Assembly: GCF_009864005.1 (NCBI RefSeq)
Contig: NZ_WEZQ01000001.1
Coordinates: 62,001-126,000 of the forward strand
DNA: 64,000 nt
Origin: Furfurilactobacillus milii
GTDB lineage: Bacteria; Bacillota; Bacilli; Lactobacillales; Lactobacillaceae
Direction of reading: 5' to 3'
This document shows, piece after piece, positions 9,646-18,052 of the stretch (the stretch's first letter is position 1; every line of letters begins with the position of its first letter). The translations under genes were made by a program, and so were the position numbers. The notes beneath the pieces are model-generated. The model saw only the letters and a program-made list of their open reading frames with translations, searched no databases and was not told where the DNA came from.

Positions 9646-10767
9646 ATGCCAAACTCACTGTTAAATACAGCTACATTAACAACTTTATTAACACAACATC
9701 CTGATGCGCCAGTTGTATCAATTTACGCAAACATTGATCCTGCTGATCGGCCTCACACACGATTGCGTGTTCAGGATCTTATTCGTCAGGCAAAGCAACA
9801 CGTCACCCGTCAGTTTGGCACGGACTGGTGGTCCAGCATTGAACCGCGAGTGACAGCGGCACTCAGCGACGACGCACTGTTTGCACAAAATATTAAAGAA
9901 AGCATCGCCGTTCTAACCACAGCAGATCAAGTAATCATCGATCATTTGTCCGCCAACGTAACTGACCAAGTGTCTGTAAGCACCGTTCCCGAGTTACGAC
10001 CACTGCTACGTGAACAACAGCGCGCCTTCGATTTCGATTTACTTGCTCTAAATGGCGATTCGTTTAAGCTTTACCAAATTCGTAATCATCGCGTGATTTT
10101 AACTCCTCTGCCAGAGGATGCGCCAACCACCTTGACACAGGCACTCGGCACAGAAATCCGTGGCGGAGACGTTAATGGTGTCAGTCGCGGTGAACACGCC
10201 GGCTATCACGGTCATCACACCAAAGACGTCGGCAAAGATATTGACCTGACAAATTACTTCCAAGCCGTTGATAACTTCATGCAAGCTTGGCAAAAAGATA
10301 CACAACGCCCGCTAATTCTGTTTGCCTTACCAGAAAATCAAGCTTTATTCCGCAAACTCAGCCGCTTAACACATGTTTCCACAGATTATGCGTTGAATGA
10401 ATCTCCCGCCAACTTAAGTACTGCCCAGATTCAGCAACGCGTTGAACCCTTATTTGAACAGCATGCCGACCAAATTATTCAAACGGGACTCAAAGCTTAC
10501 CATGATGCTGCTAATGCCAATCATCAGGTCAAATTACCAACCGACATCGCCACGGCTGTTTCTCATGGTCAGCTGGGGACTTTAATCGTCGCCGACACAT
10601 CCGAGTGGCACGGTCACTTAGACCGTGATCAATTCATTGCCGACCCAACCGCCGCTAATGCTATTCCTTCACTGTGTGCCACTATGCTTCAACGTGGCGG
10701 TAATGTGATTGTCGTTAATGAAGATCAGTTGCCAGATGGCCAACCAGTTGGGATCAGTCGCTATTGA
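9646..10767 (+). CDS. baeRF-family (bacterial release-factor-like) protein
   Basis: 373 residues that fit the bacterial archaeo-eukaryotic release factor (baeRF) domain family: an N-terminal PVVSIYANIDPADR segment, a central LLALNGDSFKLYQIRNHRV beta region typical of the family, and a C-terminal TLIVADTSEWHG segment. A His/Gly patch (HAGYHGHH, about residue 185) precedes the middle domain. The family is proposed to act on ribosomes or ribosomal RNA under stress, but members are poorly characterised. The gene is transcribed alone, with an AGGAGG ribosome site, and ends in a strong terminator. Confidence 0.75.
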   Translation: MPNSLLNTATLTTLLTQHPDAPVVSIYANIDPADRPHTRLRVQDLIRQAKQHVTRQFGTDWWSSIEPRVTAALSDDALFAQNIKESIAVLTTADQVIIDHLSANVTDQVSVSTVPELRPLLREQQRAFDFDLLALNGDSFKLYQIRNHRVILTPLPEDAPTTLTQALGTEIRGGDVNGVSRGEHAGYHGHHTKDVGKDIDLTNYFQAVDNFMQAWQKDTQRPLILFALPENQALFRKLSRLTHVSTDYALNESPANLSTAQIQQRVEPLFEQHADQIIQTGLKAYHDAANANHQVKLPTDIATAVSHGQLGTLIVADTSEWHGHLDRDQFIADPTAANAIPSLCATMLQRGGNVIVVNEDQLPDGQPVGISRY

Positions 10768-10791
10768 TTTACACTAAAATGAAATAGATAT

Positions 10792-10837
10792 AAGGGGTTA
10801 AATGCGTCTTAAACGGCGTATTTAACCCCTTTTTTCT
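10792..10837 (+). terminator. rho-independent terminator of the baeRF gene
   Basis: AAGGGGTTAAAT pairs with ATTTAACCCCTT and is followed by a run of T. Confidence 0.9.
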
Positions 10838-10905
10838 TGCGCACTATGCTATGCTGTCGATGACAATTAACGCTAAGATTAATGTATATATGAAAGGTGA
10901 TACTT

Positions 10906-11574
10906 ATGCCTAAAACGTTTGCCGACAAAATCAAACTCTCCACGTACAAACATATTTCGATCCGTCATCAACCAGATACAATTGATCCACTGCCGTTCAA
11001 CCAAGTAGGCGCCTCAACAAAAACAAACGACCTCATTCTGAGTTTTTGTTTATCAACAGACATGATGGCCGCGGAAATTAAAACGATTGCGGACGAAAAA
11101 TTGCTTTCATCTAAGGGCTATCTTTACCTAATTTACCCAAAATTGAAAAACAAACTTGGTCTGTCGGGGATTCATCGCGATGTTCTTTTCCCCGCTCTCA
11201 ACGTTGATGAGGACAGCGGTGCAGTAGCTGATACTGGCCTTAAATTTTCGCGGATGGTGAGTTTTGATGACAACTATACAGCCGTGGGATTAACTTGGCT
11301 GGCAAGCAATCCTCGTCGTGCTGACAATCCATCTGGTCGCGTTGCAACTTATGAAGATCGGTTGAGCGAACTCAAACAACTAATCGGCACAGATACTGAT
11401 GCCCATCAAGCCTTCGATACGTTGACGCCTGGCTATCAGCGTTCTTGGGCACGTTATGTATTCAGTCCCAAAACATCTGCAACTCAACAGGCACACCTTC
11501 AACAAATGATTAGCTTGTTGAAGGAAGATTACGCATCAGTTGAATTATGGCACCAGGGAAAAAAGCGTCACTAA
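10906..11574 (+). CDS. YdeI/OmdA-like protein
   Basis: 222 residues from the ATG at 10906. The upstream in-frame GTG at 10897 lies inside the AAAGGTGA ribosome site, so I rejected it. The C-terminal part (DTLTPGYQRSWARYVFSPKT, then a helical region ending LLKE) resembles the YdeI/OmpD-associated (OmdA) domain, whose molecular role is unclear. The N-terminal half, including a DUF1905-like beta region, is less diagnostic. It follows the baeRF gene but has its own promoter region after a terminator. Confidence 0.6.
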   Translation: MPKTFADKIKLSTYKHISIRHQPDTIDPLPFNQVGASTKTNDLILSFCLSTDMMAAEIKTIADEKLLSSKGYLYLIYPKLKNKLGLSGIHRDVLFPALNVDEDSGAVADTGLKFSRMVSFDDNYTAVGLTWLASNPRRADNPSGRVATYEDRLSELKQLIGTDTDAHQAFDTLTPGYQRSWARYVFSPKTSATQQAHLQQMISLLKEDYASVELWHQGKKRH

Positions 11575-11604
11575 AAATTTTTCAAAAAAATATGCGCCAC
11601 GTTT

Positions 11605-11670
11605 CAAACTCGTAAACGTTGTCACATCAATCGTTTACAAACGTTAACACCGAAATTTACACGTTTCGCA
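11605..11670. promoter_or_regulatory. cluster of CGTAAACG / CGTTTACA inverted and direct repeats
   Basis: Between the YdeI-like gene and the small RNA candidate, the octamers CGTAAACG, CGTTTACA and AAACGTTAACA recur in both orientations, with a further ACACGTTTCGC copy. The arrangement looks like a multi-site operator just upstream of the promoter near 11695. No regulator is identified. Confidence 0.35.
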
Positions 11671-11694
11671 ACTATTTCATTAAGTCTTTTTAAG

Positions 11695-11723
11695 CTTACT
11701 TTTAGGTAACGTCGGTATATTAT
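11695..11723 (+). promoter_or_regulatory. promoter of candidate small RNA
   Basis: CTTACT (11695-11700, weak -35) and TATTAT (11718-11723, -10) with a 17-bp spacer. Transcription would start near 11730. No open frame with a start codon follows before the terminator. Confidence 0.45.
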
Positions 11724-11729
11724 AAACAT

Positions 11730-11848
11730 CGAAGGAGTTCATACCCCTCACTCCTCCGACGTAATGTATCTCCCCCCAGATATGTTAAGACTCTCTCTAG
11801 AATGATGGCTGACCTAGGATTCCCCGATCCTAGGTCAGTTTCTTTTTG
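11730..11848 (+). ncRNA. candidate trans-acting small RNA with C-rich anti-Shine-Dalgarno motifs
   Basis: An intergenic unit of about 120 nt bounded by a promoter and a terminator, with no start codon in a usable place. AGGAGT and ACTCCT form a 5' hairpin. Two C-rich tracts, CTCCTCC near 11750 and TCCCCCC near 11771, are complementary to ribosome binding sites. This layout is typical of Firmicutes regulatory RNAs such as RsaE/RoxS, although no homology to them is claimed. It could instead be the leader of an unseen gene, but the neighbouring gene is on the opposite strand. Confidence 0.5.
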
Positions 11849-11850
11849 TC
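11809..11850 (+). terminator. rho-independent terminator
   Basis: CTGACCTAGGAT (11809-11820) pairs perfectly with ATCCTAGGTCAG (11827-11838) and is followed by TTTCTTTTT on the plus strand only. It therefore ends a plus-strand transcript. Confidence 0.85.
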
Positions 11851-11874
11851 TATTTTTATTGGGACGCCTTAACC

Positions 11875-12426
11875 TTAAATTGAAAAGACTGGCAGAGACC
11901 CCAGAAAAGTAATGTCATCCCTCGTTGCTGCCGTTCCCTCGGCCAAAATCGCACATTTACAAACAACATTGGCATCAACCTTAGCCATTAAATTTTCTGC
12001 TGCAGTCAATGAACCTCCAGTCGAAATCACATCGTCCACTAAGAGTATTCGTTTGTCAGTAAGTCGAAGAACATCATTACCATCTAGCACTAACGTTTGT
12101 GACTCTTCTGTCGTAATTGACTTTACAGGAACACTTATTGGATGAGCCATGTACCCCTTTACACTTTTGCGAAGGACGACATAGCTTTTACGATGCGTTA
12201 TTTTACTTATTTCTTCAGCTAACGGAATACCTTTGCTTTCCATTGTGACGATTTCATCAAACGGTTCAGTTATTCGTTTGACAAGTTCAGCGGCTGCATA
12301 ACTGGACATTTCTGTATCCCCGAGCAGAACAAACGATGCGATTGCAACAGTCGAACTAATCGGAATAATCGGCAACTTTCTTTTCAAAACTCCTATCGTA
12401 ACTTCATAACTTTTTTCCATCCTCAT
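11875..12426 (-). CDS. purine phosphoribosyltransferase-like protein
   Basis: 183 residues of the type I phosphoribosyltransferase fold. The PRPP-binding loop is ILLVDDVISTGGS, about residues 127-139, with a MESKGIPLAEEI segment upstream as in adenine and xanthine phosphoribosyltransferases. It would convert a purine base plus PRPP to the nucleotide. Its start overlaps the stop of the upstream permease gene by 4 bp (ATGA), so the two are translationally coupled. That supports uptake followed by trapping of the same base. It diverges from standard Apt and Xpt sequences; the substrate is unknown. Confidence 0.75.
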   Translation of the reverse strand: MRMEKSYEVTIGVLKRKLPIIPISSTVAIASFVLLGDTEMSSYAAAELVKRITEPFDEIVTMESKGIPLAEEISKITHRKSYVVLRKSVKGYMAHPISVPVKSITTEESQTLVLDGNDVLRLTDKRILLVDDVISTGGSLTAAENLMAKVDANVVCKCAILAEGTAATRDDITFLGSLPVFSI

Positions 12427-13499
12427 AACCCCAATCCGATTATTGGCAAAATAAATTTGAAAATGGCCCCTGTCAATAAGCCTGACATTGGATCAACTAA
12501 TGCTGTGACAATCAATGTCAACGCGGAAATCGATGCACCAGATCCTTTCAACGCTAATGCAGCGTTCTCTGGAAAAATAATCACGGCTCCCAAAATTAGC
12601 AAAAATCCTGCAATTGAAGCAGCTGGTACATATTTACCCAATCGTGGTAACCAACCGGAAAATAATAAAAGTGCCATTAGCAACATCATCAATATTCCAG
12701 AAACGACTGGTTCTGGTGCACTTGCGGTCGCCGAAATAATACTTTCTACTGGCGCCCCACCAAGTAAGCTCGTTCCCATATCCGCAAAGGCCTGCGTCCC
12801 CGTCAGAATATTCAGGTTCACCGGATTTGGCTTAATGCCTGTTAACTGACCAGTTACCACCCCGTATGAAATGTTCGCGCCAATATTCAAACAGGCTAAG
12901 CTTAGTGCTCCCCGAATCACTCGCAGATTAACCATTGGTTTCAAGAAGTGAAAGCGCCGCTCTACAACGTATTGTGGCAGTTCCACCCGATAGTGAGTAC
13001 CATAAACGGCCACTACGCTTGATGCAATGACGGATAAAACAATTGTCCAAACCAAGTCCTTCGTTAATAAATATGTCAGCACAGCAACGCCGACAGAAGT
13101 GCCGCCAGCAATTCGTTCGTTTTTAACCATTGTCAAGCTGATCTTACTAAGCATTAAACCAACGCCTGCCATCATACCCGCGATGATACCATTTCCTAAA
13201 ACATGTACGATACTCGTTAAAGTACCTGTCAAACCAATAACTAGCATAATGATGGAACCGCCAAAAATGATCGACGACCGTTCTCGGTGTGTTTGACCTA
13301 AACGACTCAAAAAGCCTAATGACTCGGCCTGAAATGAAATCGGTGCAACAGATCCAACCGCGCCGTTCACTAATGCGCCAAAAACGAAGGAAAAGGATGT
13401 CGGAAAAATGGCGAATCCCAGAGTCATGGCCATAATCCCTTGAGGAATCCCATTCAGAACAACGCCTATTGCCGCCATTAAATCAGCCAACCAATGCAT
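12423..13499 (-). CDS. putative nucleobase permease
   Basis: 358 residues with about ten hydrophobic membrane segments and a Gly/Ala-rich character, resembling xanthine/uracil-type permeases but shorter than most of them. It is placed between purH and a purine phosphoribosyltransferase and overlaps the latter. The role as a nucleobase importer is inferred from context more than from diagnostic motifs. The start ATG at 13499 has a GGGGG-type ribosome site. The gene follows purH by 57 bp with no terminator, so co-transcription from the purH promoter is likely. Confidence 0.65.
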   Translation of the reverse strand: MHWLADLMAAIGVVLNGIPQGIMAMTLGFAIFPTSFSFVFGALVNGAVGSVAPISFQAESLGFLSRLGQTHRERSSIIFGGSIIMLVIGLTGTLTSIVHVLGNGIIAGMMAGVGLMLSKISLTMVKNERIAGGTSVGVAVLTYLLTKDLVWTIVLSVIASSVVAVYGTHYRVELPQYVVERRFHFLKPMVNLRVIRGALSLACLNIGANISYGVVTGQLTGIKPNPVNLNILTGTQAFADMGTSLLGGAPVESIISATASAPEPVVSGILMMLLMALLLFSGWLPRLGKYVPAASIAGFLLILGAVIIFPENAALALKGSGASISALTLIVTALVDPMSGLLTGAIFKFILPIIGLGL

Positions 13500-13556
13500 G
13501 TAAATACCCCCGGATTATCATTCTGTATGTTTGGCGTAATAACATCAGGTCATAAA

Positions 13557-15077
13557 CTAGTGTCGAAAATGCCGAACACCTGTCGTCACCATTGCAATGC
13601 CAGATTCGTTGGCCTTATCAATAGAATCTTGATCACGGATGCTACCACCCGGTTGAATGATTGCATGAATACCATGCTTAGCCGCATATTCAACACAGTC
13701 GTCCATCGGGAAAAAGGCATCACTAGCTAACACGGCCTCGTTAAATCGAGGCTGTTTTTTTGCGGCGTTAATAGCTAGTTCCACTGAACCAATACGATTC
13801 ATTTGGCCGCAACCAATGCCCAACGTCTGATCAGCAGTAGCTACAACAATGGCATTACTCTTAACATGTTTCACAACAGTTTGTGCAAACTGAAGAGCTT
13901 TTAGTTCTGCCTCAGTTGGCTGAATTTCTGTTACAACGGTCATATCAGTAATTGCTTCAGTCTGAAGATCTTTATTTTGTAAAAGCAACCCACCTGTTAC
14001 AGAAATCGCCTCAAGTTCACCTGGTTGTGCTTTTCCTAATCCGATAGTTAGCAATCTGACGTTCTTTTTCTTAGCCAAAACTGCATAAGCATCATCATCA
14101 AACGCAGGCGCCATGATAATTTCTAGAAACAAGGCGTGCATCTTTGTCGCTGTGGCAAGGTCGACCGATCTATTCAGCGCAACAATGCCACCAAAAATCG
14201 ACATTTTATCTGCATTGTATGCTTTGTCCCATGCCTGCTCGATATCATCTCCAAGACCAATGCCACACGGATTCATATGTTTGACTGCCACCACTGCTGG
14301 TTGATCAAATTCACTAAGTGCGGATAAAGCTGCATCAGCGTCTTTAATATTGTTGTAGGAGAGTTCTTTACCGTGAAGCTGGTTAGCAGATGCAAGACTT
14401 ATTTTCGAAGGATATTCCTTTGTATAAAAAGCAGCTTGTTGATGTGCATTTTCACCATAACGAAGAGCTTGGCGCTTCTGATATGTCATCGTTAATTTTT
14501 CTGGGAAGGGTTCAGGATTTAGATAATGTGCAATAGCTGCATCGTAGGCGGCAGTAATGGAAAAAACTTTTGCCGCCAGCTGACTGCGTAACGTCGCATC
14601 TTCAGACTTAATGCCATTCAGTACAGCTGAATAATCGCTCGGATCTGCAACAGCCCAAACATCTTTAGCGTTCTTCGCAGCCGCCCTCAGTGCCGTCGGA
14701 CCACCGATATCAATTTGCTCAATTGCTTCAGTACGTGATACGTCCGGTCGATTTATCGTTTCAGAAAATGGATATAGATTTACGCACACAACGTCAATCG
14801 GTTCAATATCGTTTTCAGACAACGTTTGCATGTGTTCAGTTTTATCGCGTTGCGCAAGTATTCCTGCATGAATGCGGGGATGGAGCGTTTTAACCCTTCC
14901 ATCGAGCATTTCAGGAAACTGTGTCACTGACTCTACGCTAATAACTGGCACCCCAGCGGAGCTTAAATGGCGTGCAGTCCCGCCTGTTGAAACAATTTCA
15001 AAACCCAAGTCAACCAAACCAAGTGCAAAATCCACAACTCCTGTTTTATTGAATACGCTAATCAATGCACGTTTCAC
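13557..15077 (-). CDS. purH: bifunctional AICAR formyltransferase / IMP cyclohydrolase
   Basis: Catalyses the last two steps of IMP synthesis. 506 residues, normal length. The N-terminal IMP cyclohydrolase domain begins [15 protein letters not shown]. The formyltransferase domain carries KHMNPCG (about residue 265) and ends with the typical [14 protein letters not shown] and TGVRHFRH tail. The start is GTG at 15077 with AAGGAG 8 nt before it. purH usually sits inside a long pur operon; here it stands alone, leading a salvage pair (permease and phosphoribosyltransferase). PurBox-like sites in the upstream gap suggest PurR control. Confidence 0.96.
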   Translation of the reverse strand: MKRALISVFNKTGVVDFALGLVDLGFEIVSTGGTARHLSSAGVPVISVESVTQFPEMLDGRVKTLHPRIHAGILAQRDKTEHMQTLSENDIEPIDVVCVNLYPFSETINRPDVSRTEAIEQIDIGGPTALRAAAKNAKDVWAVADPSDYSAVLNGIKSEDATLRSQLAAKVFSITAAYDAAIAHYLNPEPFPEKLTMTYQKRQALRYGENAHQQAAFYTKEYPSKISLASANQLHGKELSYNNIKDADAALSALSEFDQPAVVAVKHMNPCGIGLGDDIEQAWDKAYNADKMSIFGGIVALNRSVDLATATKMHALFLEIIMAPAFDDDAYAVLAKKKNVRLLTIGLGKAQPGELEAISVTGGLLLQNKDLQTEAITDMTVVTEIQPTEAELKALQFAQTVVKHVKSNAIVVATADQTLGIGCGQMNRIGSVELAINAAKKQPRFNEAVLASDAFFPMDDCVEYAAKHGIHAIIQPGGSIRDQDSIDKANESGIAMVTTGVRHFRH

Positions 15078-15123
15078 CTTAATATCTCCTTACCCTCAAA
15101 TGAGTGACTGACTTTTCTAATTA

Positions 15124-15154
15124 GTTTCGAACATTTAAATAAAGTTCGTGTTTA
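15124..15154. promoter_or_regulatory. inverted pair of PurBox-like sites
   Basis: TTTCGAACATT (core CGAA at 15128-15131) and its inverted partner AAAGTTCGTGTTT (core TTCG at 15145-15148) lie 17 bp apart, core to core. They resemble the Firmicutes PurBox AWWWCCGAACWWT, with one or two mismatches each. The pair lies about 50-75 bp upstream of purH. Confidence 0.55.
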
Positions 15155-15256
15155 TAAAAGCATCCGCTAACTCGTTTCCAAGTTAATAAAGGAATTCTAT
15201 CATTGCACATTTCTTAAATCAACGATAAATATTAACTATTATATTCAATATAAATT
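15155..15256. other. AT-rich divergent regulatory region between purH and the SDR gene
   Basis: The 312-bp gap between the divergent purH and dehydrogenase genes holds the PurBox-like sites listed separately and very AT-rich sequence suited to divergent promoters. I see no riboswitch or gene. Confidence 0.5.
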
Positions 15257-15272
15257 AGATAGTTCGTGTTTT
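15257..15272. promoter_or_regulatory. third PurBox-like site
   Basis: On the minus strand the sequence AAACACGAACTAT (core TTCG at 15263-15266 on the plus strand) matches the PurBox core, about 185 bp upstream of purH and in the same orientation as the second box of the pair. Confidence 0.4.
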
Positions 15273-15389
15273 ACAAATATATTAATTGTTATGATTCTCT
15301 TTTCCAGCGGTTACCAAAAAGTGCCTACTTGTTCTTTAACTGAGAACCAACTAACCTGATGATTGAAAAAAGACAGGAGACTATGACAT

Positions 15390-16184
15390 ATGGATTTACA
15401 ATTAACGCACAAAATTGCCCTCGTAACAGGTTCAACCAAAGGAATTGGAAAAGCTATTGCTACTGAACTAGCTCGGGAAGGAGCCACGGTTATTATCAAT
15501 GGCCGCAGTCAGAATAGTGTTTCAACGGCAATCAGCGACATTACAGAAGCTGTCCCAGATGCATCTTTGCAACCGGCACCGTTTGATCTAACAACATCTG
15601 CTGGTCGCACAGCACTGGAAGAAAAGTTTCCAACACTAGACATCCTTATCAACAACCTAGGTATTTTTGGTGCCATGGATTATTTCGACATCGACGATGA
15701 AACTTGGAATAGCTACTTTAACACCAACGTTTTAAGTGCTAATAACCTCGTGAAATTTTATTTACCAGGGCTGATGAAAGCTGATTTCGGTCGGGTTATC
15801 TTCATCGCTAGTGAGGCCGCCATCATGCCGTCCCCAGAAATGCCGCAATATAGCATGACTAAGGCCATGCAACTGAATCTATCCAAGAGCTTAGCCAACG
15901 TCACTCGTGGTACTAACGTTACGGTAAACACCGTTATGCCAGGGTCCACACTGACTGAAGGTGTGGTCGATTTCATTAACGATTTGTATCCTGACCCGAA
16001 GCAAACGTTTGAAGAAAAAGAACGTGAATACATGGCCAAGAATCGACCAACGTCAACGCTTGGCCGACTCATTCGTCCAGAAGAAATTGGCAAGCTTGTC
16101 ACCCTTGTCGCTAGTCCTGCCGTTGGTGGTTTTAGTGGTAACGCTATTCGTATGGACGGCGGGATTGTACCAACGATGTTCTAA
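15390..16184 (+). CDS. short-chain dehydrogenase/reductase
   Basis: 264 residues, the usual length of a classical SDR. The Rossmann cofactor motif TGSTKGIG is at residues 14-21, the NNLG structural motif is near residue 88 (usually NNAG) and the catalytic YSMTK is near residue 153. It is an NAD(P)H-dependent oxidoreductase of unknown substrate. An AGGAG ribosome site precedes the start. It is followed at 70 bp by a small membrane-protein gene, with no terminator between. Confidence 0.88.
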   Translation: MDLQLTHKIALVTGSTKGIGKAIATELAREGATVIINGRSQNSVSTAISDITEAVPDASLQPAPFDLTTSAGRTALEEKFPTLDILINNLGIFGAMDYFDIDDETWNSYFNTNVLSANNLVKFYLPGLMKADFGRVIFIASEAAIMPSPEMPQYSMTKAMQLNLSKSLANVTRGTNVTVNTVMPGSTLTEGVVDFINDLYPDPKQTFEEKEREYMAKNRPTSTLGRLIRPEEIGKLVTLVASPAVGGFSGNAIRMDGGIVPTMF

Positions 16185-16255
16185 TCACAGTGGGCGAGGT
16201 GCACGTTTTGCGGTACAATTAACCGAACGTTTTAATGAAACCGTGAAGAAAGTGA

Positions 16256-16579
16256 GTGCTGCTCGTGTATTATTTTCCTGCTCAGTTACTGGCCGTTGGC
16301 TATGTCGCCGCTTGTCTGGTAACCACTGTCAAAGCATATTCTGACCCCAAGATGTCTACTCACATTGCGATGTGGTGGTCCGCCGTAACTATCGTAATGG
16401 CACTCACACTTGCCAGTTGGGTCTTTCTTGTCGTCGGCAGTCTCGCCTCACTTGAATTGGCTTATCAAACGGACCGGTCCAAGGGTCTCATTCGTTGGTG
16501 GCCATTGATTGGGCGGACAGCCTACGTTGTCATTATGATTGCGTTGTACATGCGCTTTGGTGTACCAAACTTTAAATAG
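16256..16579 (+). CDS. small four-helix membrane protein, unknown
   Basis: 107 residues with four hydrophobic segments, starting MLLVYYFPAQLLAVGYVAA from a GTG codon with a weak ribosome site. No known motif. It follows the dehydrogenase gene in the same direction and ends at a strong terminator, so the two may form one transcript. Start choice is uncertain. Confidence 0.5.
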   Translation: MLLVYYFPAQLLAVGYVAACLVTTVKAYSDPKMSTHIAMWWSAVTIVMALTLASWVFLVVGSLASLELAYQTDRSKGLIRWWPLIGRTAYVVIMIALYMRFGVPNFK

Positions 16580-16582
16580 TCT

Positions 16583-16627
16583 AAAAAGCCTGATTTCTCA
16601 CAGTATTGGTTGAGAAATCAGGCTTTT
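16583..16627 (+). terminator. strong bidirectional terminator
   Basis: AAAAGCCTGATTTCTCA pairs perfectly with TGAGAAATCAGGCTTTT around a 10-nt loop. Confidence 0.9.
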
Positions 16628-16791
16628 GAATTTAACTCATATTGAACACTATTTAAAACACACATTTTTAACAATGTTGACAGACCAACTTTATCAACAC
16701 TTTTCCTGCCCATTTTTATGAAAAGGATGTTAAACTGCACACATTAATTAATTGGATTGCTTAGACAGATACGTTTTAAGAGGAAATTATC

Positions 16792-17664
16792 ATGTCTGAA
16801 TATGAAACATCGTTTGCTACCATGGCACAAACATTGGGCGAAAATTTAGCCATGCAACGCCGTCGTTTAGGTATGACGCAAAAACAATTAGCACGTGATA
16901 TTTGTTCACAGGGACTCATCAGCAACATTGAACGTGGTAATTATGTACCCAATGCGATTCTACTTGGTCAAATCTGTAACCGTTTGAAAATGTCCATCGA
17001 TCACGCTTTATTGAATCATTACTACAAAATCGGTCACCACGAGGACTTTAACGAAACTGTTGAACAATTATGTAATCAGCATTTATATCAACAAATGCGG
17101 GACTATTTAGAAAAATCCGAACTTGCGGACCACTTGCGACGAGATGACGACTTGCAGATTTATTATTACTACCATGCCTGCAGCGTTTACCAATTAACAA
17201 AAGATGCACAAGTAGCACTGAGAGAATTGAACCTAGCCTTATCCTTCACCTACTCTCCACATCAGACACACCTCACCAGCTTAGAAATGATCATCATGTC
17301 CTGCATTGATTTTGTCGAAAGTGAATCCAACATCAATCATGAATTTAAGCGATTCAAACGGCTCGAAAACATTATCTTAAACGATGATAATCTAACTCTT
17401 GATCCAAACTATAGTTTAATATTCTATCAATACGCGCTAACTCTGTTTCACCATGGCGAAAAATCAGAATCCATCGCTATTCTACAGACAGGGATCAAAT
17501 GGGCTACCGACCATAACGTAACGTTCATGTTAGCCGACTTCTTCTTTCTGTTATCAAAAGAATATATCACGATCAAAGACGATGACAAGGCACAAGCAGC
17601 AACGCAAAAGTATCAAGTTCTTGAGTCATTATTTCATCAGCCCGTCAATCAAACAATCGGCTAA
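16792..17664 (+). CDS. Rgg-like (RRNPP) transcriptional regulator
   Basis: 290 residues: an XRE-type helix-turn-helix at about residues 13-70 (NLAMQRRRLGMTQKQLAR, then GLISNIERG), followed by an all-helical region resembling the TPR-like peptide-binding repeats of Rgg/PlcR regulators. Such proteins switch target genes in response to small imported peptides. No classical short hydrophobic peptide gene is evident next to it; the only small gene nearby is the convergent 51-residue membrane protein. The flanking alcohol dehydrogenase-like gene is broken. Family assignment good, ligand and targets unknown. Confidence 0.8.
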   Translation: MSEYETSFATMAQTLGENLAMQRRRLGMTQKQLARDICSQGLISNIERGNYVPNAILLGQICNRLKMSIDHALLNHYYKIGHHEDFNETVEQLCNQHLYQQMRDYLEKSELADHLRRDDDLQIYYYYHACSVYQLTKDAQVALRELNLALSFTYSPHQTHLTSLEMIIMSCIDFVESESNINHEFKRFKRLENIILNDDNLTLDPNYSLIFYQYALTLFHHGEKSESIAILQTGIKWATDHNVTFMLADFFFLLSKEYITIKDDDKAQAATQKYQVLESLFHQPVNQTIG

Positions 17665-17773
17665 AGTAGCTAACTGTTTGGTGAAGAAACTTTTTTACCA
17701 AAAATAACGCACATTTCTGCCTTTTTAAAACTGATCCTGCTTTACTCAATCTTAGTGTGATTATGCCTTGTTT

Positions 17774-17929
17774 CTAATACAACCTTCTCTTAAAGAATAA
17801 AACCGCACAAATTTTCACCGCCAAGAAAATTGCCAAGGCAACGCTAGCCCAGCCTAAAACAACCACAAAACTCACCGAGAAAATTTTTGACAAACCTAGC
17901 AAAACTAATAACCATAAAACAACTGGCAT
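17774..17929 (-). CDS. 51-residue two-helix membrane protein
   Basis: Begins at the ATG at 17927-17929, 4 nt after a GGAGGTGG ribosome site. A longer frame from a TTG at 18001 lacks such a site. Two hydrophobic helices (from PVVLWLLVLLGL and FVVVLGWASVALAIFLAV) and a basic tail KRRLY. Convergent with the Rgg-like regulator. Function unknown; it is not typical of Rgg signal peptides. Confidence 0.5.
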   Translation of the reverse strand: MPVVLWLLVLLGLSKIFSVSFVVVLGWASVALAIFLAVKICAVLFFKRRLY

Positions 17930-18052
17930 GTAACCACCTCCATGAGAAAAGTATGCTCGCAAGCAGGAAACCAACAAAATCAGAATACTGATTTTTATCA
18001 AAACGAAATGCGTTTTATACTGCGTGCATCAAAACAAATGGAGGTCCATATC

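Noticed and set aside
16627-16791. Short 27-codon frame on the minus strand upstream of the Rgg-like gene as its signal peptide
   Set aside because: No ribosome site and a sequence unlike hydrophobic signalling peptides.
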